The notes under the pieces were generated by a model. That model was not told the origin of the DNA. It was given only the letters and a program-made list of their open reading frames with translations, and did no database searches. Positions 19,558-31,156 of a stretch of 60,000 nt of DNA are shown here, piece after piece (the stretch's first letter is position 1; every line of letters starts with the position of its first letter). This DNA comes from Nymphaea colorata (lineage: Eukaryota > Streptophyta > Magnoliopsida > Nymphaeales > Nymphaeaceae), in NCBI RefSeq assembly GCF_008831285.2, contig NC_045139.1, positions 24,844,412 through 24,904,411 of the forward strand. Direction: 5' to 3'. A program made the translations under genes and the position numbers.

Positions 19558-19655
19558 GTTCTCACCCGCTAGCTGCCATCCCTGTCGCTGCTGCTCCTGC
19601 TGTCTTGGTTCTCACCCACTGGCTGCCATCCCTGTCGCTGCTGCTCCTGCGAATC
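19558..19655. repeat. 50-bp tandem repeat, copia-2 target site
   Basis: GTTCTCACCC...GCTGCTCCTGC repeats with a period of 50 bp (19561 and 19611). The end of a further unit lies left of the element at about 14283-14307, so copia-2 split the array. Confidence 0.75.
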
Positions 19656-21438
19656 ACCACCATCATATAAGTTTACCTCCTCAACTATAGACATTTCCAG
19701 ATTTCCCAAGATCAAGCTAATTCTTTTTTTTTCTTTTCAAAACGCCAGTCATTCTTAGCCCGACTTCTGCAAACTCCCTCTTACATGTTTCTATTTTAAC
19801 TACTTAAGCCTTTTTGAAGATCCACCATGTTGGCCTACGGGCTACGAAGCAATTTTGACTGCTTAGCACACACACACCAAGCCTCCTTGGTGCACACACG
19901 TGAACATGGTTTTATGACGCAGGGACATGTAAAGACATCAAGGCACTTGAACTTGTAAGTTCGTGGTTAATATGTCAATAAAAGTTATGTCTACAAATAT
20001 GCCTTTTTGTTGTTCATAGTACGGCCATGCAGTATCATTATCATTGTAAACAACAAAATATTATTCATTAGATTTTAAAACAGTTTCCAACTCCTAGGGT
20101 TTTGGTTATAGAAACAAAGAAATGGATAGAAATAGATAGGTTAGTCTTGCTTCTGTTGCCATGGAATGTTTTTGCATTTTCTGGTGTTGGATGGCAGGAC
20201 AGTGGAATGATGGAAAACTCTTTTTGGACGTTAGGTAGCAGTTATATGACAAATCTGTTAAAGAACTCAGAAAAGAAATGAAGTTTTTTTCTTTTTATTG
20301 CAGGAAAGTATAAACTTCTGTTAATTTTAATCTTGTTAGATGTAAGTACACCGGTTTGAATGATGTTTATGTTATGGAACTAAAAGAGAATTGAATGAAA
20401 TTGGGGTAGATACGACATGCAAGTCTCTATTTTTCTGAAAACCCTTTATTTTGGTGGATTTTGATCTTCAAATGCATTAGTAATAGTGATTGAGATAAGA
20501 TCTCACTGAACAGCACAAAATTACAATTGTTTATCGTCCTCACCAAAATAGTTGAGAAAAAGGTGCCCACTTGTGAATGTTTGTACAATACAACAAACAT
20601 AAACTACTGTTCGCACGTCATCTGATATGATTTAATACCATAATACCAATGTGGTGATTATAATGTATTGATTTGCAATTTGATATGCTTATAATATGCA
20701 AAAAATTTAACGTTGTTGATTTTGTCAAATTCAAGATGGTGGCAGTTTTTCGTGTAGCTTATTCTGCATCTTCTCCTTCATTTCAAGTACCATACATTTT
20801 TATATCATTGCTCATCTTTGTAAGGTTGCCTTTAAGAAATTGTTAATGCAATTTTACTTTCTTTTTCCTTCATAAAGGTTTGTGGTGTTGGCTGCAGGTT
20901 GGTTCCACTAAAGTTGGTTAGGAGTGGTAGCATCTTTCCTGCCGGTGCTACAGTTTTAAGAATATGCGTGGAAAGAATTTGTTGGCGATGGCTTCGCTTT
21001 ACTGGACTATCTTTGCAATTAACCTAAGCATCAAAGACTGAGGATTGTGCTGAGTTGCAAGATTGGTATGAAGAATTTGGACCATTCCTTAGAAGTCTGC
21101 TTTCGTCCAGCAGGTTCTTGTTCTGCAGGTGAATTTTCTTCAAACTCCAGTTTTGGTCTAGAGTGGTGAGATAATCAAGAGAAAAGGAATTTCATGCTAC
21201 TAGTACAAAGGCAGGAATTGGTTTCAGTTTTAACCCAAAACATCGAGATCCCAGAGGAAGTGATAGTATAGTTTTACTTGTGCGGGCTCCAGGGCACGTT
21301 TTGAATCTCAGCGGCTAAGTGGGAGGATCAAGTTTTTCTGTTGTTTATTATTTTTTGAAGCTTACAAAGATTGTATAAATTCGCCGTTGTATTGTTAAAT
21401 AGATGCATAAGAGTTGGTGCACGCTTACAGCAGTCTTT
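19656..21438. other. Region without recognised gene
   Basis: Mostly AT-rich. At 20890-21310 composition is less AT-rich and starts after a good splice-acceptor-like TTGGCTGCAG (ends 20897), with no long open frame. It could be a non-coding 3'-UTR exon of RRP45 joined to a donor at 13056, with copia-2 inside the intron. That is inference only. Confidence 0.35.
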
Positions 21439-21474
21439 TCTCTCTCTCTTTATATATATATATATATATACTCT

Positions 21475-21514
<40 letters not shown>
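21439..21514. repeat. (CT)n(TA)n compound microsatellites
   Basis: CT tract, TA tract, short CTCTCT, then a longer TA tract ending at about 21514. Confidence 0.95.
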
Positions 21515-21516
<2 letters not shown>

Positions 21517-22568
21517 GATCACACGCAAATAAATGCACATTTGTATGGACAGAGTTGCGCTCACAGCTGGCAGAGAGTACCAAAGATCCTTGAAAGCAGG
21601 TCATCTTGAAGACATGTACCTTTACAAGATGGCCAGCTCTTGCAAATGCGGCTAATTGCCGACCCAATATTTTCTAGTGTACAGGAAGACCTAGTTTGTG
21701 CTATTTATTTGCTCGGTTAAGACAAATAAGCTGGTTATATTCCCTGTTAAGCTCGTCTTTGATTAGATAGCTTAGCCTGGTTTCTTTGGTAAGGTTATAC
21801 TTGTCAGTTTTTGCTTAAACAGTTGAATCAATTGTGCCTGTTACCAGACTAGCCCTTCATTTTGAAGCCAAGTTATTCTTCTATTGAGAAATGAATCAAG
21901 GCTTTGGATGATTATTTATAGTGTGCAATAAGTTGCAGATAATCCACGCGCACTGTGGGGCTGACTGCTGAGGACCAACTAACATTCGTTGTATGGACAG
22001 CTGCTTGTTTAAAAGAGTTGTTCAGCAAGGAACAGTTGACGGTGAATGTAAGCCAGAGAGCCGCTTCGTGAAGAGTTAGAAGTGCCGGGAATGAGCTTAG
22101 AGAGGCCACAAAGTGCTAATTCTCCCTTTTCCAGGTAGCTTAATAAGTTTTATGTAGTTGGTGGTAAGAGAAATTTATTCTTGAACCAGGAACAGTTTCA
22201 TTTCCGGATCTCTTAATAAGTTTTCTGTAGTTGGTGGTAAGAGAAATTTATTCTTAACTGGTAACAGTTTCATCTGTCTCTTGAATGGTCTCCGGTAACA
22301 TTCCAATTCATAGGAAAGTTCCCATGCATATGTCTGCGATTCGCATCTATGCAATAAAAAGGTTTGACCGATCAACTTTGCATTCGATTGTTAGAATGAA
22401 CAGACGTTTAAATTGTTTGTTTGAACAAACTGATTTTTTATTCTAATCTCGTGATTATATGAATATAAACATCCCCAACCTGTAAAAAGTCTCTCAATTG
22501 GTCGTTGTAATACTATGACCATATTCACTCACATTCAGACCTTTTGGACTTACCCCTGTTCCTATGAA
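21515..22568. other. Non-coding, nothing recognised
   Basis: No domain, RNA gene or element end recognised. A direct repeat of about 35 bp (taataagttttNtgtagttggtggtaagag pattern, about 22141 and 22212) is the only structure seen. Confidence 0.45.
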
Positions 22569-22946
22569 TAAGGATGTCAATAAATCCAATGTAGATCTGA
22601 TATCCAACTGAACTGCATTAATAAAAAATGGATATGGAAAGAATTTAACAAAATGGATATTAATAAATTGGAACATTCGAATTTTGAAAATGACATTTGA
22701 TAAAAATTTTGTATCTAATGTCCATAAGTTTCACAAAAGTCAGTTCCTAACATATTGTAGTGAGTTTAGATTTGATTCAAAAGTTGGATTTGGATTCAGA
22801 TTTAAATTTAGAAATTGGATTGGGGTGAGGGTATGGCATGAACTTTTTCTTTGTATTTGAATCTAAATGTGAATATGAATATGTGATCATCTACAAAAGT
22901 AGATACGTTTAAGAGTACATTCGATTAAAATCCATTGACATCCTTA
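22569..22946. mobile_element. hAT-like MITE
   Basis: 378 bp. The left end TAAGGATGTCAATAAATCC and the inverted right end TAAGGATGTCAATGGATT share the first 13 bases exactly. TA/G-GGATGTCAA ends are typical of plant hAT-derived non-autonomous elements. The interior is AT-rich with GGATTTGGATT-like subterminal motifs and no coding capacity. The flanking 8-mers (cctatgaa and tctatctg) match at only about half the positions, so the target duplication is decayed or the ends are slightly off. Confidence 0.65.
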
Positions 22947-24119
22947 TCTATCTGTGAAAGACAAAAGGGCTGCTGCTACAATACGGGACACTCTTATTTT
23001 GTGTTTACGTCCGATCGAGGTCCTTTTCTCCTCTTGTTAATTTTGGTTCATCCACTGTGTTTGGGCCCTCACGTTTTAAGGAAAATAATCACGTGGATGT
23101 GAATTAGGTGATATATTGGTGAGAAAATCAAGACTTTATATCCAAAAACGATGCATAAATGGGTATAAGTTCCAAAATCACAAGATTATATCTTGTCATA
23201 ATTATCTATGAGAGTAAAACAAAAAAAAAAAATTTCTCATAATGTCATGACTTAAGTGCTTAGTATTAAGCAAAAGGAATGTCAAACTTGCAAAAGTACA
23301 AAAAATTGATTTCTTTCAATTGTGGTGATCAAATTATACCCTTTGATGCACCCAGTGTGCACATACATGCACATGCATACACACACATCATCCATGTGTG
23401 TTCTCTTCCTAATAAAAACTCATAGATGTTGTCCCTTGTTTGAAGGAGAGTAAATGACCAGTGGCTTGAGGTGAGGGTTGGTAAGTGACCAGTCTCTTCG
23501 AGTGTCAGGGGTGTCAACCTCTTATGGTGTAAAAGGAAGGTCGAAGGCAGTATCTCATCGCACTAAAAGCAGGTCCTGTGTCCTAAAGGGATAAAAGGTT
23601 GAGTTGAAGCTTTGGCTCTTTGTTAAGCGGTGGATCTCTCCCATTTGTCCTTTAACTGAAGGCAAAGTAGGAGAGTTTTGGATGATGATAATAACAACAG
23701 CTAAGGAAGAGATGGAGCTGGGAACACCGAAATGCATGCATTAAAAAAAAAGTGACGATCCAAAGTATTTTTTATTCAAGAGAAAATGAAATATGGATTC
23801 ACCAAGCAAATAAGAAATAGGAAAACCCCATTGTAGGAGAGGGAAACAAGAAAAGAGAGGACCGATGCAAACAATGAGAGAGAGAGAGAGACTTGGAACA
23901 TTTTGAAGCAAGCACACGCCGGGCTGACATAACTACAGTAGACAGAGACGACAAAGCGGCAAGTCTTTTGAAAGCCCAGTTGTTACAAAAAAGAAGCATC
24001 TGGTGGAGGGTAGATAGGTCGCCAAGGAGAGACAAATAAATAATTATTAATTGAAAATTAAGATTATGAATATAATTTTAAACATTAACTTATAAGTAAA
24101 GTATGTAGTAATCAAGACT
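22947..24119. other. Non-coding, nothing recognised
   Basis: AT-rich, with a short (GA)n tract at about 23877-23892. The small open frames have no recognisable motif. Confidence 0.45.
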
Positions 24120-24590
24120 GAGAATTGAGCTGGGACGGCCTCGACAAAGCGGGGCTCGGGCTGGCCCAAATGCCTTACCGGCAGCCGAAGCCCGGCCTGC
24201 TTATTTATCAGGCTGGGTCCGATTGTCAACTTCATACTTATCAAATACTCGGTTCGATGTCTACCCTTATTTGAAGCCCTTAACATTTCGTTTTTTAATA
24301 TCTTAAGAACAGTCGATGATGTATCAATTGTTTCTAGTTGAGCCTTCGGTGACACACGAAACAAAAATTTCTAAAGGAGCGGTCGGTGATGCGCCAAATA
24401 AAAAATGTGAACAAATGACTTTAAAAAACATATATCATGCTGGGTCGGGTCCCCAATACCTGCCTTGGGCCAGCCAGACTCAGCAAGTTTTTTTTTTTTT
24501 TTTTAATAGGGCCGACTCGAATGCCAAATAGCTAGCCCAAGCCCAGCCCAGCCCATCATGGGCATGATACCAGGCCTGTTGTCCACCCTT
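24120..24590. mobile_element. GGCCCGGG-rich hAT-like element fragments
   Basis: Two blocks are rich in GGGCTGGG/GGCCCG words (24125-24270 and 24430-24590). Each ends with a CTACCCTTA or CCACCCTTA terminus (24260-24269, 24578-24587). On the - strand this reads TAAGGGTRGACA, an hAT-like end. Two right-type ends in the same orientation and no left end suggest nested or truncated copies. A T-run lies between (24487-24503). Confidence 0.4.
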
Positions 24591-25333
24591 AACCATAATC
24601 ATTTTTAAGATGATATAAATGCATATGCATTATAAGTTTTGTCAGTTTCAGCTGTATTTACTTTTCATATTGTCTTGATCATCTCATTCTTCCTATCTAA
24701 TATGTGTTTGACGTCAGCACAGTTTGATAGACACCGTAACTTTTACTAGTTTTAATACTTATTTCATTGTATTGCCAGAAAATTTTATTTCGTCTTTTTA
24801 TATATATCTAACATGTACATGAACTTGATAAAATAATTAGTTCATTTTCTAGCCATTTCCACTGTTTTAGAACTTTATGATTAATTTCCTCCAATTACAT
24901 TGCCAATTAATTGTGACTTCTAATTGGTGAGGAAAAACAAGTTGGGAATCGGTGAGGACTAATTTGGTTGCTATACACGTGAATCTTCATTCTCATTGAT
25001 GTCCATGTAACTGCTGCTGTACAAATCCATTCTTGAAGCCTATCAGGCTTTGATTCGGCCGCGCATCGGCCCCATTAGATTGATCCAACAGAATCAGTTG
25101 TCAATTTTCCAAAAAATAATTAAAAAATGAAAAAAATCTAAAAACAGAGATGTTGGACAGTTGGATTAAAATCGGTTTGCCGCCAATTTGATTTGAATCT
25201 GCATCCATACTGATTTTAATAACCGTCTAGTGGTTAAAAGTATCATTTTAATAATCAGTTTGTTCGACTATTCTCCAAATTCATGAAGTAATAATTCTCT
25301 CCCCCCTTTTTCATTAGTCTTCCGTTCTTGTAT

Positions 25334-25707
25334 TAAGTCTGGGCAACGGGCCGGCCCGACCCAGCCCGATCGAACCCAGGTTCGGGCCGGGAAAAATTTG
25401 GCCCAGCGTGGCCCGACTCCCTACCCTCGGGCCTCCGTCCCTCGCTCCCCTCCCTCTCCGCAGTCCGCCCCCGACTCCCTCTCCCTCTCCCTTCCTGTTT
25501 CCCTCTCCGCTCCCCTTCCCCTCTGGCCTTTGCTCCCGCTCCCCCTCTCCCTCTCCTCCGTCTCCCTCTCCCCCTCTCCCTCCTCCTCCGTCTCCCTCCC
25601 CCTCCCTCCTCCATCCCCCGTCTCCATGGGAGGGCGGGGGTCAGGGCGACGGGAGGGGGAAAGCCAGAAAGGGAAAGGAGGTCGGGCCGGCCCAATGCTC
25701 AGGCTTT
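25334..25707. mobile_element. Non-autonomous TIR element with polypyrimidine core
   Basis: The left end TAAGTCTGGGCAACGGGCC... and the inverted right end at 25680-25707 match over about 28 bp with roughly six mismatches. The inner GGGCCGGCCCGACC is identical. The core (25437-25625) is an almost pure C/T tract of TCCCTC units, which generates several spurious proline/serine-rich open frames. No clean target duplication is visible. Confidence 0.5.
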
Positions 25708-26627
25708 TTGTGATGTTGACATTGAATATAAATAAAAAGAAATTTTTATCTCTTTTTTCTCTGCCCCTCCCTCCCTCCCTCTCTCTCTCTCATGTGCCAA
25801 AAAGGGGTGTAACAAAGGGGCAGAGTGAGAAATTTTTAATGAACAGGGACGAATTATTGTTTCAAAATTTTATTAGATGCAGAAATATAATTTTTCAAAA
25901 TTTTTATATTAGATAAATAAAATTTTGCAAAATTTACATGTTTTTTTAACAGGCTCAGGCTCAGGCCCCTGCTGGTGAAGTGCATATCAAAGTCTTTCCT
26001 TTGGTTCCTACGATTGTTATTCTTCTATGTTGTGAGTTGGGCTGAAGTGGTGAGACTCGGTTGTCTCTCTCATGTTTTCTCTCTCTCATGTATTTGCCAT
26101 TGAAGAAGAAATTGTTGCCACATTTATGTAAGCAATGCATGCGTATGGTTAAATTTTTGTTGGTATGTCCTCACTTTTCATTATTTCATGTGGCTGGCAA
26201 CAACATAACGTAGACTTGGACAATGTTTCCTTTCACAATTGAGTTACTTGGAGCGCCTGGCATTAGAAATGGAGGATGGCGATCGAGCACATCTATAGCG
26301 TCAAACATGCAAAAGCAAAAGCTGTACAAAACTGACTTAATTTCAGTTGTGTCATCAAGTTGTAACCTTCAAGAGCTCATAGAGAATTAATAGTAGACGA
26401 TTTAATTTTAAAATAACATAAGCATATATTTGCTTGAATGGAGTGTGGCCTTATTGATAAATAGAATAGAAAGTACAAAACGATTGACAAAGTAAAAAAA
26501 GGGAAAAGAAAAGAGAAATAAAATTTGATAAACTCGAGGAATGAATCCCAATCTTTAACATTACATAAATTAATAATTTGTGTTGGCGGGTTTACATTTA
26601 ACAACCCAAAAGTTTTTCAAAGCACCT

Positions 26628-26672
<45 letters not shown>

Positions 26673-28501
26673 ACATATTTATATATGTAGAAATTGAAAT
26701 GAGTGGGCAATTTATTGCCATATTATTTATGGTGCATGGGTAAAATAAAATATTCTTTATTAAAACGTGGCCCGATGAAATGGGTAACTCTTAGCGGAGC
26801 TACATGGGAGCTAGTGTGGTCAGTTGCCCACAACAGCCACCAAATTTCTATCATTTCTATAAAGTTTTCTCAACTATAAATTAATTTTTAAATATTGGTG
26901 CCCTTTTAAAGCACGAAAACTTTTAACATCGTGTCTCTTAGCCTAAAAATCCTAGGTCCGCCAATCCAACATTACACACACAGTCACAAACTGAATGACA
27001 GGCCGTCACTAATTAAATTCCAGAGAGAGAGAGAGAGAGAGAGAGAGGGAACTAATTTTCTAACTTATCATGCCAATAATAATAATAATAATGCATGCAT
27101 AAGTTTCTTATATTCTTAAAAAGACACCTGAATATTTTCTGGTTAATCAAAAAGATGAAGGAGTCTCTTATGGTCAAATAGCAAACAACATCAGTTGGCA
27201 AACTGTCGTTTTAACCTCTAAAAAGGCATCCAACAAACACATCTACTTTTTAAAAATAGTTTCTAAGGAATACTCCTTAGATTTGAAATCACTTTGAAAG
27301 CCAGGTCCAGAACTTTTACGGACATTCGAACATGTTGGTTAATTTCCACCCATTTTCGAAAAAGGAAAAATGCACCTACTGATTGGATATAATTCCCAAT
27401 ACACACTTTGACAACGTAGAGCCTCGTCGACAGCATAAAAAACGGACGTATATTAGTTATTCGATTTTATTAACTCAATTTTGGTTAGTGTCATGTTAAA
27501 TTGGAAGTTACTTACTTCCCTGGGTTGTTCGACAATGAGGACAGCCCCTTCCTCCTTCTTAAATCTATTTTCAAAATTAGGATAGTTTTAAAGAATTTGT
27601 TACATTGTGTTTCATAAATCTGCATTGAAAATTAAGTTATATTCTCAAAATTGTTATTATAGTCATGTTACTATCCCATGTATCTAACCTAAAAATTGGT
27701 CCAATTCATTGCAATTTAAAAAAAAAAATCATGAATTTATACCATTTTTGGGGCAGATACATGGAAATGTTGCTGTTCCCAAACACCACCTAAGATAGCA
27801 TTTGATTATAGCGGAGAAAAGGATAAGGTGCGGTTAAGATTGCAATAATCTCAAATCCAAGTTTATCAAATGCCCCCCTTAGTGATCACTTACAGAACAA
27901 TGGGAGTTGTATATTTAATCTAAATTTGTGATGTATATAGGTTATTCTGAGCTAAATGGAAATCTTGAAGCTTAAAAGAAACCAGCCGCCTACCAGCTTA
28001 AGCCAATGTGCAGCCCTAAAAAGTAGGTTGAAGCCCCCAAATTAAGGCAGGTTGGGTGGAATTAGTGAAGGATCAGACTCTTTTCACAAAAACATTTAAA
28101 GAAAATTGAATTCATTTTCAGATACTAAAAAGTCAGGTTGGTATCATAATATTTTCAAAACATATAGGTCTTCCCATGAAAATTTCGCATAATTTACTTT
28201 GAAATGTGGGGAGATGGAAGGCGACTTCCCAACGACAACAACCAGTACGGGTTGACCTGCTTGGCTTTGAAAGACGAACCAATATACTATGTTTGGGAGG
28301 AAAGTGCTGGAAACAGTCATGGTGGAAGAAGAAGATGAAGAAATTTACATACTACACAAGAAAAAAATCACAAATCACAAGCACATAAACCAATCAATCC
28401 TCCAAAAAACAGAAAAAAATAACTCGTGATACCCAAAAAGGTGGAAAAGGAGAAACAGAGCAGCAGGGATTCAAGAACCCGCAATCGATCGTGGGCATGT
28501 C
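25708..28501. other. Intergenic, downstream of the syntaxin gene
   Basis: No gene recognised. It contains (TA)n at about 26638-26671, (GA)n at 27022-27047 and (AAT)n at 27076-27092. The 3' UTR of the - strand syntaxin gene should occupy the last few hundred bases (below 28502). Confidence 0.45.
26638..27092. repeat. (TA)n, (GA)n and (AAT)n microsatellites
   Basis: TA at 26638-26671, GA at 27022-27047 and AAT at 27076-27092. They are separate short tracts, listed together because they lie within 460 bp. Confidence 0.9.
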
Positions 28502-29446
28502 TCAATTCTTCTTGAGAAGGATGGGGAGAAGGATGATGAGGATGATGACGATGACGAGGAGTATGGCGATGCATGTCCACTTCCTGGTGCTCTTCTGGTA
28601 GACTCTGGCGGTCGTGAGGTGATCGGCGCCAGTGCGGACGAAGGAGCTCGCCCTGGCTACATGGCTCTCTATGTCGTTCAACTGCTCCCCCTGCGCCTCC
28701 ACGAGCACCGCCATGTCCAGGAACACCTGGTGCAGCTCCAGCAGGTTCTTCTCGATGTCCCTAACGGCGTCCCGCCGCTCCTGAATCTCCGACATCGTGT
28801 CCATGATCTGCGCCCGCCCCTGCTCTTGGATCGCCCTCTGGAACATCGCCTCGCTCTCGCCGGTGGATATCAGCCGGTCGATGGCCTCCTCGTCGGCTTG
28901 ATGCCCCGTCACCGTGAAGTACCTCCGCTCGATCGTCTCCTTGTACTCCCGGGACATGTCCCCCCTCATCTCCTGGAAGTCGTCCATGGTGTCCTTGAGC
29001 TTCTTCCGCAGCCCGTTGACGACCGACGTCCGGGTGCGGTCGGTGGAGCTGCCGGGGCCGCAGTCCGGCAGGCAGCGATTGGCGGCGTTCGCCCTGTCCA
29101 GCGCCTCCAATCGGATCTTGATGACCTTCGCCCTCTTCAGCGCCTCCGTCACGTCCGCCTCCATCTTCTTCCGGAGATCCTTCACCGCGTTCGCGCTGTA
29201 GGCCTTCTTGCTCTCCTCGTTCAGCTGCTGAAGCCGCCGGTGGACCTGCTCCACCGCCCGCAGCTCCTCCTTCACCCCCTCCACGTCTACGAAGAACTTG
29301 TCGAGGTTGACGGTGTCCTTTCCGGCGATGGGGGACATCTGCACCTCCCTCCCCTTCTTCGGGGGCGCCCTCCCCGACTCCAGATCCTCCCCTCGATCCC
29401 TGCCATTCGCCTGCCTTCTGAAGGAGCCTGTAAACAAGTCATTCAT
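28502..29446 (-). CDS. SYP12: SYP12-type Qa-SNARE (plant plasma-membrane syntaxin)
   Basis: 314 aa, one uninterrupted frame from MNDLFTGSF. It is a target-membrane SNARE that drives fusion of secretory vesicles at the plasma membrane or cell plate with SNAP33-type and VAMP72 partners. The MNDLF start and [17 protein letters not shown] are signatures of the SYP12 clade rather than SYP13 (MNDLLKGS) or SYP11 (KNOLLE). Domains: Habc three-helix region about 45-170 with [12 protein letters not shown] and the [20 protein letters not shown] motif; SNARE motif about 213-275 with the zero-layer Gln at about 252 in [13 protein letters not shown] and [12 protein letters not shown] conserved; a single C-terminal membrane anchor 291-311 ([19 protein letters not shown]) and a short KKN lumenal end. 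The CDS is GC-rich against AT-rich flanks. The cytosolic domain faces the cytoplasm. I cannot assign it to SYP121 versus SYP124/125 by eye. Confidence 0.95.
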   Translation of the reverse strand: MNDLFTGSFRRQANGRDRGEDLESGRAPPKKGREVQMSPIAGKDTVNLDKFFVDVEGVKEELRAVEQVHRRLQQLNEESKKAYSANAVKDLRKKMEADVTEALKRAKVIKIRLEALDRANAANRCLPDCGPGSSTDRTRTSVVNGLRKKLKDTMDDFQEMRGDMSREYKETIERRYFTVTGHQADEEAIDRLISTGESEAMFQRAIQEQGRAQIMDTMSEIQERRDAVRDIEKNLLELHQVFLDMAVLVEAQGEQLNDIESHVARASSFVRTGADHLTTARVYQKSTRKWTCIAILLVIVIILIILLPILLKKN

Positions 29447-30765
29447 CTTTTCTGATCTCTTAATTCCCTTCTCCTCTTCCTACCCACAAAAAATTTCTCC
29501 TCTTCCTTTCCAATTCCAGTAACAGTGATGAAACAGAAAAACCAGAAGCAAATCTCTTCTCTTCCTCAGAAGGATTCTGCAGGAGAGAGAAAGAGATAGA
29601 GATGTTGTTGAATCGGAGGCGATACCCAGTTATTGAATTCCATTCACAGAAAGAGAGACAGATGATTGGATTCCTGGGTATGTCCAAATTTTGTTGACTT
29701 TGATTCAGCCAACCTTGTTTGAAGGGTTACGCTTCGCAAAACTCAGAGAAGAAACTTCCCGGCAGTAATCAGCAGCCACCAAGATTTCTTCCCATCTATT
29801 ATTTTAGAAATTAGAAAAACTTTTCATTGGGAGCTTATCTTTTACTATAATTTCCCTTAGAGCTTTTATATTTTAGAATTTTCTGTTTCGAGGCCGCTTT
29901 AACAATTATTTTTATAAATCTCACAAGATTCCTCACAATCTGACCTATGAAATTAAACTTTTTTGAGTGTTATACTCAATATCTATAGCTATCAAGGGAC
30001 TTTTACAAGTTAATAAAATCATACATAAGAAAGTTTGTTATTTAAAGATTCATTCTTTTTTTTTTTTCAATTGAGAACTAATTTTTGGTTCTCAAAAAAA
30101 AAAAAAAGAAAAAAAGAGGGAAGGGACTTTCCTTCTGGTTTACTTAACATTTTAAGCAAATGACAATAGTAAAATAGTCCCTTATTTGATAAATAAAAGT
30201 GTGGCTTCTATAAAAACTAGAGATATTAAACTACAATTTGAAATATGATAAAAAGGGTTAGCTCCTTTATATAAAATTTGTTTATTAATATTTGGCCTAG
30301 AATCGGTATAATTTATGGTTGGGTCTGGTTGCCCTATATCCAATTTAGATAGGGACGGAATTGACCAACGGCCGCTTACGTCATTTAAAGAAAAGTGAAA
30401 CACGAAAACCAAATAAATCCAAGTCAGAATTCTCGAGTCCGGATCCAAAAACTCGATAAATCGTGACCTATTTACTAATTAATTGGACTTGATTTGGAAC
30501 CAGACCCGTTTGAGACGTCACTGGACTACGCAATTGGCCATAGGCTAACAATCAGGGCCGTTGATTATCGAAATCCGACGGTCTGTATCAATGCACTGCG
30601 TCAAGAGGAAAAGCTGCGGTGTCTCCCTCGGGACCGAGTTACTTTAGGAAAATGAAATGAGAAAACGCGTTTTTCATTATTACGTTCCAAACGTGGCCCT
30701 TGTTTGCTTTGTCCGAGCGGCCTTCAGAGTTCAGACGTTCTAGATCTTGTTTGGGCGACAAACTC
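29447..30765. other. Upstream region of the syntaxin gene
   Basis: The bases right after 29446 (the 5' leader on the - strand) are CT-rich on + and therefore GA-rich in the mRNA. A promoter should lie in 29.5-30.5 kb, but I saw no convincing TATA box. The rest is AT-rich and non-coding. Confidence 0.4.
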
Positions 30766-31156
30766 TAGGGTGTTTGATGAGGTTGGAATTTTAAAATGTT
30801 TAGAATTAAAATTCTGATTTTTTATGGAATGAGAATTGCGTTATCAAACAAAAAAAATTTGACTTTAAAAGTATAGGTTCATTTTTTCATCAAAATTCTG
30901 TAATTGTGATTTTATCTTGAGAGTGAAATTATTATTTTAGAATTTTTTTTTATCTCTCTTGAGAGTCATATCATAAAGGTTTAATTCAACAATTCTATAA
31001 TTTTAATTCTTGTTTTGTCAAATACATAGTTTTTTAATTATGAAATCAAAATTTCAAACTATCAAATTCAAAAGGGAAATTAAAACAGAAATTTTCATGC
31101 TAATTCCACTTGAGATCTAATTTTGTTTCTAGAATTCAAGGTCATCAAACACTTCT
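30766..31156. mobile_element. MITE-like element with GTGTTTGATGA ends
   Basis: The left end AGGGTGTTTGATGAGGTTGG and the inverted right end GAAGTGTTTGATGACCTTG share GTGTTTGATGA plus a following TTG-AATT. The interior is AT-rich with AATTTTAA/TCAAA motifs and has no coding. The ends resemble PIF/Harbinger or hAT-type plant MITEs. Target duplication not clear. Confidence 0.55.

Noticed and set aside
14303-19562. Treating copia-2 as a caulimovirus-like (pararetroviral) insertion
   Set aside because: The domain order (integrase before RT), TG...CA LTRs, 5-bp target duplication and tRNA primer site define a Ty1/copia element; no movement or coat protein is present.
25398-25916. Overlapping proline/serine-rich and arginine/glycine-rich open frames on both strands
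   Set aside because: They translate a TCCCTC polypyrimidine tract inside a TIR element; low complexity in every frame, no domain.
28619-29455. 278-codon leucine/arginine-rich open frame on the + strand
   Set aside because: It is the antisense shadow of the GC-rich syntaxin CDS on the - strand, which has a clear domain match.
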